A stretch of DNA of 33,487 nt, from positions 1-33,487 of the forward strand of contig NZ_POUC01000037.1 of the NCBI RefSeq assembly GCF_002891435.1. Direction: 5' to 3'. A program made the position numbers and the translations under genes. Source of the stretch: Streptomyces cahuitamycinicus. GTDB lineage: Bacteria; Actinomycetota; Actinomycetes; Streptomycetales; Streptomycetaceae. Each line of letters starts with the position of its first letter. Positions within the stretch are counted from its first letter, which is position 1. The notes beneath the pieces were generated by a model. That model made no database searches. It was not told the DNA's origin and saw only the letters and a list, made by a program, of their open reading frames with translations. Below are positions 7,873 through 15,204 of the stretch, in pieces.

Positions 7873-8361
7873 TTGCCGCACACAGATGCACTTCGTCCTG
7901 CCCGCGTCCTCGTGGTCGAACCCGCCTCCTCCGGAGGCGCCACCCTGATCGGCGTCGCGGCCGAGATGGGACTGCGGGTCGTCGTCGCCACCGCCGACTC
8001 CGGCGACCGCCGGCTCTCCGACGCCGTGCGCGCGGCGGCCGACTCGGTGCTGACGGTGGAGACCAACGACCAGGCCGCCCTCGAAGCGGCCGTGCTCGAA
8101 CTGCACCGGACCGAGCCGTTCGAGGCGGTGCTGTCGGGCTCCGACATCTATGTGACGGCGACCGCGCGCGTCGCCGCGGCACTCGACCTGCCCGGGCTGC
8201 CCGTGGCGACCGTCGAGCGGGTCCGGGACAAGAGCGTCATGCGCGCCGCCGTGACGGAAGCATCCTCGTTCCGCAGTGCGGGCCGTCCTCCGCGATCACG
8301 GTGTCGCACACCGGAACGCGAACGTCCACCGGCCGCCGACCACCCGGCACGGGTGCCGTGA
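7873..8361 (+). pseudogene. Truncated ATP-grasp ligase, N-terminal domain only
   Basis: From a TTG at 7873 (GGGGGA about 10 nt upstream) the frame codes for a Rossmann-like pre-ATP-grasp domain. It includes ARVLVVEPASSGGATLIG, a second strand with GLRVVVATADSG, and FEAVLSGSDIYVTATARVA. It then reaches VERVRDKSVMRAAVTEA, the step where ATP-grasp enzymes (carboxylate-amine ligases, biotin carboxylase-like) enter the ATP-binding domain. Similarity stops at about 8262, and the last 33 codons are Arg/Pro-rich nonsense. The ATP-binding and metal-binding domains are missing, so it cannot be a working ligase. It is probably the relic of a dipeptide- or peptide-ligase-type biosynthetic gene. The missing part is not in the window, which suggests a deletion when the defence island arrived. 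Confidence 0.65.
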
Positions 8362-8520
8362 CGGGTATGGGATCAAGCTCATCGACATCCCCGCCAGGCG
8401 TCTTGCCGTGGCGATCCCGGACGCGGGTGGGTCCGCCGCCAGAGTATGGGCCCGTTACTCGCGGACGCCGCGCCGCGCTGGGGCTGGGAGCCGACGAGCC
8501 TCCACCCCGTGCACGGTCGC
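8352..8520 (+). other. Coding-like debris in shifting frames
   Basis: Short stretches look protein-like but lie in different frames: DGYGIKLIDIPARRLAVAIP (about 8360-8420) and LLADAAPRWGWEP (about 8456-8494). The second resembles the end of an RsbW-like ATPase. No start, stop or common frame joins them. I take this as decayed sequence at the left border of the drmC gene, with low confidence. Confidence 0.2.
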
Positions 8521-8524
8521 GTGG

Positions 8525-9304
8525 TCAACCGGCAGCCTCACGCGGCGGGAAGGGCCTGAGGATGCCGAGACGCTGCATCTCGACGATGTGCTCTGCCGTG
8601 CGTCGCGGTGCTTCACCGCCGGTCACCAGGACACCCGCCTCGATGTTGCGCCGCGTGGCGGACTCGGTCAGGTTGGCGCTGCCGAGCAGGAGAGTGCGAC
8701 GGTCCGCGACCGCGAGCTTGGCGTGCTGGCGTGAGCGGCCCCGTTCGGCCGGGTCCCGTGCCCAGACCCACAGCAGCAGTCCGGGCACGGAGGCGAACGC
8801 TTCAGCCGGTTCCCTCCCTGAGAGCAGGCCGCCTGCGCCGGCCAGGGTCTCGACCACGACATGCGTCCGGACTCCCCTGCCCGCAGCCTCGGTGAGGGCT
8901 CTGGTCAGGGCGGGATAGGGACGAGCCGCATACGTCATCGCCAGCAGCTCGTGCTGCGCCTCGTTGATGACCTCGACCAGTACCTGAGCGGTAGCCCGCA
9001 CCGGCACCGCCGGTGTCGAGGGGCCGCTCCACACGGTGCGGACCTGGACGATGTCCCGGGCTGTCCGCCGGGCGGCGACATAGCCTCGCACGTAGGCAGC
9101 CGCCTCGGAGGGAGGTATCGACTCCGACTCCATGGCATCGTAGAACGCCGCGACAGCCGCGGTGACTCCTGGAGTCGCCAGTTCGGTGAGTATCCGTTCT
9201 CTGCTGCGTCCCCGGGCGAGCAGGCCGGCGAGATCCTTGCTGCGGGAGAGGCCGAGGGCCGCGATGGCGGCCTCGGCGGCGCCCTCGAACGCGGGTCGGC
9301 TCAC
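8525..9304 (-). CDS. drmC: DISARM protein DrmC (phospholipase D-like)
   Basis: A 259-residue protein whose C-terminal half carries one phospholipase D/HKD motif: HAKLAVADRRTLLLGSANLT, i.e. HxKx4Dx6GSxN. The N-terminal helical part includes TARDIVQVRTVWSGP, typical of the DrmC branch. In DISARM, DrmC accompanies the DrmA-DrmB pair; its nuclease role is not essential in some published systems. The start is GTG 9304, whose GTGA overlaps the drmB stop (TGA 9303-9301), so translation is coupled. Longer frames to 9430 only shadow the end of drmB. It is the last gene of the drmA-drmB-drmC operon; no methyltransferase follows, and the operon runs straight into decayed DNA. Confidence 0.85.
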   Translation of the reverse strand: MSRPAFEGAAEAAIAALGLSRSKDLAGLLARGRSRERILTELATPGVTAAVAAFYDAMESESIPPSEAAAYVRGYVAARRTARDIVQVRTVWSGPSTPAVPVRATAQVLVEVINEAQHELLAMTYAARPYPALTRALTEAAGRGVRTHVVVETLAGAGGLLSGREPAEAFASVPGLLLWVWARDPAERGRSRQHAKLAVADRRTLLLGSANLTESATRRNIEAGVLVTGGEAPRRTAEHIVEMQRLGILRPFPPREAAG

Positions 9305-11196
9305 GGCAGCAGACCGACCGGCGTCAGCACCGGATCCTGGTCCCCGGTCAGCGGGACGAGGAACCGACGGTCCAGGAACCTGTTGCCGCGTTCGCACGTG
9401 GTTTCCGACACGAACAGGCAGACGTGGCACGCGGCTCCGTGGAGGAAGTCCGCCGGGTCCTGCGGCAGGCGCTCGGCGCAGAGCGGGTCGGCCGAGCAGT
9501 GGCGGGCGTCAGTCAGGGCCCGGCGCACGATCCGGTCGAACTCCCGCTCTTCGGCCAGGGACACCAGACCGCCCAGGGTGCCCTCGGAGTCCGGGACGGC
9601 GGTGTAGATGAGGACGCCCGTCCTCGGATTCTGTTCGTCCCCCGCGTAGATCCGTTCGGCGAGCGAGGCCGAGTTGTAGCCGCACTCCAGGGCGATGGTG
9701 CGGATCAGCAGGTGGGAGAGGGTGTGCAGGGCGATGTACCGCGCTCCGGGCCAACCGGAGTAGGGGTCGAAGTCGCTCGTCTTGCGGTCCGACTTCCGGT
9801 TGGCGCGGAACCGTGCGTACGCCTGTCTGTGCGCATCCATCTGCGGTGACTTCTCCATACGGGCGGTCCATTCGGACATCAGACCGTCCCGTACGCGCAG
9901 AAACACGCCCTCGCCGCGCACCTCGCTGGCCGGCACCCAGTCTCGGACCCCGCGGGACAGCTCGACGCGCGTGGCGATCTCCGGTGATTCGGGGTCGGGC
10001 GCGTCGAGCCGGGTGAACCCGATCAGTGCCCGTGCCTCACGCAGCCGCTCGACCTGCCTGACGTCGGAGAACAGTTCGCTCAGACGGGCCGGCACGGGCA
10101 TCTGCCGGAGTGCGAAGTCGTCGCTGGGGATGGGAACCGGGCCGGAGAGCGCGTCCCATTCGGGTCCGAAAAGGTCGGCCTGGACGTCGGGGGCGGAGGG
10201 GGCCGGCCCCGTGGTTCCCTGCTTGCGGGCCGTGATCGCCGCGACCACCGCGTCGGCGTCGAACTCCTTGAGAAAGGTGAACTTGGGCATGCGCGCCATG
10301 AAGTCGAACTGCCCGCGGTCCTCGATCAGTTCGAGGTCGGGCCAGTGGTCGTCCAGGAGCTTGTCGATGTCTCCGCCCTGTGCCTTGGGCAGGGCCAGGG
10401 CACTGAGGGTGAGCGGGAACCACTGATTGGACGCACCCGCCACCATCAGGACCGGTTCCTGGGCGCAGCCGTTCGTCTCGTAGGTACCGAGATGTGGGTG
10501 CCTTCCACGGCAGCCGGGCAGGTTGCGCCGCCCTCGTTCGCCCATGGCTTCCCGGATGTTGCGCTTCACACCGCAGGCGACGCACTCGATGGTGACGTTG
10601 GCGGCCTGGTTGCCGCCGTGGTCCTTCATGCGCAGTTTCGGGCGCGGCGTCCTGCCACAGGTCTGCCCGCGGTGCACGTACGGGGTGTACGGGAACTCGT
10701 CGAGGTGCCCGGCGGTGCACACGAGGGTGAAACGGGCCGCCACCGCCAGCGGCTTGCCCCGCTTGCAGTCGTGGACGAACTTCGCCTCGTGCGGCGTGCG
10801 TGGGTTGGCGTTGACGAAGGCGAACTCGCCCGAGTCGATCGCGGCCAGCACGTTGCATGCGGTGCAGCGCAGCCACTGCGGGAACGGCGTGACGGGCACT
10901 CCGACACCTTGTGCCGCCCAGCCTTTCGGGTCCGCGTCGGCGCCCTCCAGCCAGGGGGCGGCACGCAACTGCTCGATCTGGCCGCGTCCGTAGCGTTGGA
11001 GCGACCGGTTGACGGCGGCGCGCAGCCGGGGTTCGTCGATGTCGTAGTCGGTGACTCCGGAGTGACTCCAGGAGTCGATCCCACGGATCAGGACGGAGAA
11101 GTTGGGCAGGTCGACGAGGGCGCCGATCCCGGCGGTGAACATGAGGTGGCTGGGCCGTACGGCGCCGACTCTGCGGTTGCTGCCCTGGCTGCTCAT
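9301..11196 (-). CDS. drmB: DISARM protein DrmB (DUF1998)
   Basis: A 631-residue DUF1998 protein. It opens with RVGAVRPSHLMFTAGIGALVD and the PNFSVLIRGIDSW segment characteristic of DrmB. It has scattered zinc-type cysteines (CTACNVLA, CVACGVK) in the first half. The DUF1998 core near the C-terminus is YIALHTLSHLLIRTIALECG, with SASLAERIYAG. It ends in a cysteine cluster (CSADPLCAER, then CHVCLFVSETTCERGNRFLDR), probably another metal site. DrmB partners the DrmA helicase in binding incoming phage DNA. ATG 11196 overlaps the drmA stop by 4 nt (ATGA), which indicates translational coupling. Length and motif order are those of intact DrmB proteins, and no disruption is seen. Confidence 0.9.
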   Translation of the reverse strand: MSSQGSNRRVGAVRPSHLMFTAGIGALVDLPNFSVLIRGIDSWSHSGVTDYDIDEPRLRAAVNRSLQRYGRGQIEQLRAAPWLEGADADPKGWAAQGVGVPVTPFPQWLRCTACNVLAAIDSGEFAFVNANPRTPHEAKFVHDCKRGKPLAVAARFTLVCTAGHLDEFPYTPYVHRGQTCGRTPRPKLRMKDHGGNQAANVTIECVACGVKRNIREAMGERGRRNLPGCRGRHPHLGTYETNGCAQEPVLMVAGASNQWFPLTLSALALPKAQGGDIDKLLDDHWPDLELIEDRGQFDFMARMPKFTFLKEFDADAVVAAITARKQGTTGPAPSAPDVQADLFGPEWDALSGPVPIPSDDFALRQMPVPARLSELFSDVRQVERLREARALIGFTRLDAPDPESPEIATRVELSRGVRDWVPASEVRGEGVFLRVRDGLMSEWTARMEKSPQMDAHRQAYARFRANRKSDRKTSDFDPYSGWPGARYIALHTLSHLLIRTIALECGYNSASLAERIYAGDEQNPRTGVLIYTAVPDSEGTLGGLVSLAEEREFDRIVRRALTDARHCSADPLCAERLPQDPADFLHGAACHVCLFVSETTCERGNRFLDRRFLVPLTGDQDPVLTPVGLLP

Positions 11197-14100
11197 CGCT
11201 GTGCCTTCCTGACCGTGTCGGCCGTGACGGGCCCGTACTCGTCGCTGTCCACGGTGCTCGCCGTGTCCGGGTCGGTGTCGGGGTCGGCGCCGGACGCGCC
11301 GAACGTCCAGTCGGGTCCGTCGCCCGAGGGTTCCTCCAGGAACGCGCCGCCGCCGGGGAGGAGCAGGTTGATCTCGTTCTCCGTCTCACGCATCGACATG
11401 CCGACGGTCAGCTCGGTCCACCGGGATCCGTCCGCCCGTCGCAGCAGGCCGTTCACGACGGTCGTCTTGTGCTTCTCCTTGCGGTAGGCGAGGGCCGAAC
11501 TGCTCTCGTCGCGTTTGCGGCGCCATTCGTCCTTGAGCCGGTCCAGACGTTCGCTCAGGTACTGGCGGGGCAGGTCGCCTCCCACCCGTTCGGCGCGTTC
11601 GAGGAGCCGCCGTTCGACCTCCTGGGCGAGCGGTCCGTCGAGGTCGAGGTGGTGGGCGTCGAGGTTGCGGGAGAAGTCGTAGGCCGCGTGACGCAGGGCG
11701 GCGACATAGGTGGCGGCGACACCGCGGTCGAGCGCCCGGCGCGTGTAGGGGGTGACGGAGAGTGCCTCCACCTGGCGGTAGAACGTCGCGTGATAGTGCT
11801 CGAAGTCCTCGTAGTGGGCGAGGTCGCGGGGGCGTGACCAGTTGTAGAGGGTCACCACCAGGCCCGGACGGGCGGCGTCACGGCCGACTCGCGAGGACGC
11901 CTGGATGTATTCGGCGGTGTTCTTGGGCTGGCCCACGACGAGCATCAGGCCGAAGCGGGAGACGTCGACACCGACCTGGAGCATGGAGGTTGCGAGGACG
12001 ACGTCGACGGCTTGGCGCACGGTCGGTGTCATGGACGCGCGGGGTTCGCGCTTGTCCTTCATGGCGGCGGCGTACTCGCGCAGGAAGGCCCGCCTGCGCA
12101 CCGAGGTGTCCCGCTCGGGGTCGAATTCGATCTCCAGCCGTTTCAGGGCCGCGCCGACGTCCGAGGAGGAGATGCGTGAGGTCAGTTCCTGGATGCCGAG
12201 CATCCCAGCCTTGCTGACGATGCGGTCCGACAGCGTGTCCTGGCCCTTGCGGCTGCCGTTCGACCGCACACGGGTGGTGATGTCGTCGTCCATGTACCGC
12301 CGCATGCCGGCGAGTTCACGGGTCGCGTTGAAGTAGCCGACCAGCGTCATGTACGGGTCCGCCGGCCTGCCGTGGTCGTCGAAGAGCTGCTGTGCCGCGA
12401 GCAGCAGGATCTCCGCGACACGGATCTCGGCGGCCTTGAGACGGGTGCCGTGGGCGCAGACGCCGAGGTAGCGGCGGCCGGGGTTCTCCCGGCTCAGGTC
12501 CACCTGCCGGGAGAAGAAGGTGTCACCGACATCCAGCACCTGGGGAGGGAAGACGGCGACCTTGCGGCCGAAGACACCGAGCACCTGGTCGGCGGCGCGC
12601 TTGGTGGTCGCCGTGGAGGCGACGATCTTGGGGCCGACTTCGTGACGTCCTCCGTGCGCGTCGGTGAAGCTCCACGTGCACAACTGGTCGACGGCCGCTT
12701 CGAAGAGGCCCACGGTGGTGCCGAGGGCTCCGGAGATCAGGTGCAGCTCGTCCTGGATGATCAGGTCCGGAGGCCGCAGGCGCGTGACGGGCTGGGCGGT
12801 GACGCCGGGCAGATCGCCTCGGGCATTGTGGCGGCCACCGCAGCCGGTCTTGGCGTCCAGGTCGTCATGGCGGTAGCCGTGGCGGGGGCACAACTCGGTG
12901 ACCCTGCCGAACAGCAGGCCGGAGTAGCCGTTCCAGGGAAGCTGGGCGAGCTTGTCGACCGTGGCGATCAAGAGCGAGGGGGCCAGCCGGTAGATCTCCT
13001 CGTCGACGGTGAGCACCGGGATGCCCTCGCCGAGCGCTTCGCGACGGGAGAAGGGGCAGAGGTCCTCCCCCTCGCCACGGGGGCAGTACAGCAGGACCCT
13101 GCGGCGGCCTTCGTCGTACTCCATGTTCGAGCGGGCGGTGAGCCCGCTGCCGCACCAGGGGCAGGTGAGGACCTGCAGGACGCGGGCGTGCTTGTCGCTG
13201 GCGTTCTCCTTGGCTTCGGCGATCTGTTCCTTGGCCTCGTCGAACCAGTTCGGTGAGACGGAGGTGCCCACCCAGAGCCCGATGCGGAACGGGGTGGGTC
13301 CCCAGCGCCGGTCCCGCGCGAACTCCTCGCGACGCAGGACCTCGCAGGCGCTCACCAGGGCGGCGGCCCGCTGGAACTGCTGGGCGGTCAGCAGCCGCAG
13401 GGTGTAGCGCATGAGGACGCCGACGCCCGCCTCGCCGCTTCGCGCTTCCGCACCCGAGCCCAAGGTGCCCTGAAGGCGTCTCAGTGCGAAGGTGTAGGCG
13501 GCGAGTCCGAGGTAGGCCTCGGTCTTGCCGCCACCGGTCGGGAAGAACAGCAGGTCGACGAGGGCTTCACGGCCGGTGCCCCGGTGCGGGTGTCCGGGCC
13601 GGGTGAGGGAGTCGGTGTTCAGCAGGACGAAGGCCAGCTGGAACGGGCGCCAGCTGGCTGCCGCCTTGCCCTTGCCGTGCACCTCGTCGTAGGCCTCCTG
13701 GTAGGAGCGGGAGTCGTTCTCGCGGCCGGTGCGGGAGGTGGCGATCGCCGTGTTGCGGCGCTGCAGGGCCATGGCCCGGTTGGCGAACCGGAAGGCCAGC
13801 AGGGCCGTCTCGTCGGCCAGGAGCCGGTCGATGCCGAGGGTGATGCGGTCACAGACCTCGAGCGCCTGGTCGATGGCGGTCTCGGCCGCCGCTCGCAGGT
13901 CCTCGGGGAGTGCGGCGGCACTGCGGCGCTGCTGCTCCAGCCACGTGCCATAGCCGTCGGCCAACGGAGCCAGGGCGGTGCTGAGTTCGGCCCGTCGGGC
14001 GGGCACGGCGAGGGCCGCCAGCTCGTCCATGCCCAGCTCCAGACCCTGGAGGAGGTCCTGCTCCTCGAGTGCCGGTGCGGTGGTCGCTCTGACGTCGTAC

Positions 14101-15023
14101 TCGGGAAGCCAGACGGTGGTCAGCCGGTGCGCGTTGCGCTCTCCGTCGCGGACGTGCGCGTGAACGGCGACGTTGCGGCCTGTGGCATGGCTGAGGCTGT
14201 CCCGGTAGAGCAGGCGCAGCCGCCGCTCCTCGGCGTCCTCGGGCGCGTTGCCGTGGCTCGCGGGGTCGAGGGGGTCGTCGACCGGCAGGAAGACGGCCGC
14301 CTGGTCGTCGGGAAAGGCGGTGACGTCGATCTCGGTCTGGAAGAGCCAGTGCGCGTCGCGCGCGTCCGCGCTGTCCTGTTGCCGGTTCACCAGGGCGAGT
14401 TCGACTATGCGCAGATCCTCGGCGCCCGTGCGGCCCGTGTGCCGGCGTACCTGCACGTCGAGGACGACGCTGTCGCCGTCGAGCTGAACGGTGCGGTCGG
14501 CCCCGTCGGTCACGTCGATGTCCACCAGACGCTCGACCGGTTCACGTGACCAGGCCCGGCGCGTCGTTCCCCGCTCGGTGGCCTCGCCCGACTGGCTGTA
14601 GCGGCCCCAGCGGACCGTGGCGCTGAGCGTGCCGACCGAGGCCGCGGCGGTGAAGGACAGTCCCATGGAGGATGCCCAGATGTGTCCGGCGGCCTGGGGA
14701 CTCAGCCGGTCCTGCAGGTCGCCGTCTTCGCCTTCCTGCTCGTCGCCCGACTCGCCGTCCGCGCCCTGAGCGGCGGCACGGGCGATCCGGTCCGCGGTGA
14801 CGGCTTGCGGGCGCGGACCGAGCATGCCGACCAGATACCGGTCGCGGGGACCCGAGGAGGCGCTCGGCAGGGTTTCCGTCTCACCGTCCCAGGGACCCAG
14901 CAGATCCCGGCGGATGTAGTGCACGAGAGCGTCGCGCACCGCGTAGGAGTCCCCGGCGCGGAACGTCTGGGGTACTTCGTCGAGCGGGTGCGGAACAGCG
15001 GCCTGGGCAGGCTGGGCCGGCAT
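11193..15023 (-). CDS. drmA: DISARM helicase DrmA
   Basis: A 1276-residue SF2-type helicase. The N-terminal ~450 residues are family-specific and contain an acidic low-complexity run (about 95-110). Walker A is FFPTGGGKTEAYLG near residue 495. The DExH-type box is IIQDELHLI near 760, and motif VI is SRVGRDAARPGLVVTLYNW near 1045, followed by the DrmA-typical RDLAHYEDFEHYHATFYRQ. Between the ATPase motifs is a Cys-rich insertion (CPWCGSGL, then CPRGEGEDLCPF), probably zinc-binding. DrmA translocates on DNA and, with DrmB, blocks phage genomes. I start at ATG 15023, with AAGGA 9 nt upstream; the frame stays open to 15140 through the predicted promoter, so the longer start is unlikely. It is the first gene of the operon and divergent from the RelE-UvrD gene. 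Confidence 0.9.
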   Translation of the reverse strand: MPAQPAQAAVPHPLDEVPQTFRAGDSYAVRDALVHYIRRDLLGPWDGETETLPSASSGPRDRYLVGMLGPRPQAVTADRIARAAAQGADGESGDEQEGEDGDLQDRLSPQAAGHIWASSMGLSFTAAASVGTLSATVRWGRYSQSGEATERGTTRRAWSREPVERLVDIDVTDGADRTVQLDGDSVVLDVQVRRHTGRTGAEDLRIVELALVNRQQDSADARDAHWLFQTEIDVTAFPDDQAAVFLPVDDPLDPASHGNAPEDAEERRLRLLYRDSLSHATGRNVAVHAHVRDGERNAHRLTTVWLPEYDVRATTAPALEEQDLLQGLELGMDELAALAVPARRAELSTALAPLADGYGTWLEQQRRSAAALPEDLRAAAETAIDQALEVCDRITLGIDRLLADETALLAFRFANRAMALQRRNTAIATSRTGRENDSRSYQEAYDEVHGKGKAAASWRPFQLAFVLLNTDSLTRPGHPHRGTGREALVDLLFFPTGGGKTEAYLGLAAYTFALRRLQGTLGSGAEARSGEAGVGVLMRYTLRLLTAQQFQRAAALVSACEVLRREEFARDRRWGPTPFRIGLWVGTSVSPNWFDEAKEQIAEAKENASDKHARVLQVLTCPWCGSGLTARSNMEYDEGRRRVLLYCPRGEGEDLCPFSRREALGEGIPVLTVDEEIYRLAPSLLIATVDKLAQLPWNGYSGLLFGRVTELCPRHGYRHDDLDAKTGCGGRHNARGDLPGVTAQPVTRLRPPDLIIQDELHLISGALGTTVGLFEAAVDQLCTWSFTDAHGGRHEVGPKIVASTATTKRAADQVLGVFGRKVAVFPPQVLDVGDTFFSRQVDLSRENPGRRYLGVCAHGTRLKAAEIRVAEILLLAAQQLFDDHGRPADPYMTLVGYFNATRELAGMRRYMDDDITTRVRSNGSRKGQDTLSDRIVSKAGMLGIQELTSRISSSDVGAALKRLEIEFDPERDTSVRRRAFLREYAAAMKDKREPRASMTPTVRQAVDVVLATSMLQVGVDVSRFGLMLVVGQPKNTAEYIQASSRVGRDAARPGLVVTLYNWSRPRDLAHYEDFEHYHATFYRQVEALSVTPYTRRALDRGVAATYVAALRHAAYDFSRNLDAHHLDLDGPLAQEVERRLLERAERVGGDLPRQYLSERLDRLKDEWRRKRDESSSALAYRKEKHKTTVVNGLLRRADGSRWTELTVGMSMRETENEINLLLPGGGAFLEEPSGDGPDWTFGASGADPDTDPDTASTVDSDEYGPVTADTVRKAQR

Positions 15024-15089
15024 GCGGTGGGTCCTTCCGGACAGGGCCGTGGGAGCAGGGATGTGCGTCGTTGGTGTGACAGCACAAGA

Positions 15090-15119
15090 AATATAGACCC
15101 GTTGACTCAGTTCACACAA
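15090..15119 (-). promoter_or_regulatory. drmA promoter containing shared island element (site A, 15102-15117)
   Basis: On the minus strand TTGTGT (15119-15114) and TATATT (15095-15090) are 18 bp apart, a good -35/-10 pair that would give a leader of about 60 nt to the drmA ATG. The spacer contains the reverse of TTGACTCAGTTCACAC (15102-15117), the element also seen at 19.7-19.8 and 30.7 kb. A factor bound here would sit directly on the promoter. Confidence 0.55.
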
Positions 15120-15135
15120 CGAATTCGGGAGGTCC

Positions 15136-15165
15136 TTCACTCGGTGCTCCGTGGGTCTCTAGGCT
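15136..15165 (+). promoter_or_regulatory. Predicted promoter of the RelE-UvrD helicase gene
   Basis: TTCACT (15136-15141) and TAGGCT (15160-15165) are spaced 18 bp. TAGGCT is a common streptomycete -10 form. The predicted leader to ATG 15205 is about 33 nt and includes GAGGA. TGGGTCTC lies just before the -10 and also precedes the predicted -10 at 30684 on the other strand. Confidence 0.45.
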
Positions 15166-15204
15166 GGTGGCCGCCCACTGCCTGTCCGCGACCCGAGGAC
15201 CTCC

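Noticed and set aside
12372..13584. Long plus-strand frames within drmA
   Set aside because: Antisense shadows of the helicase, with repetitive Gly/Val/Asp composition and no ribosome site.
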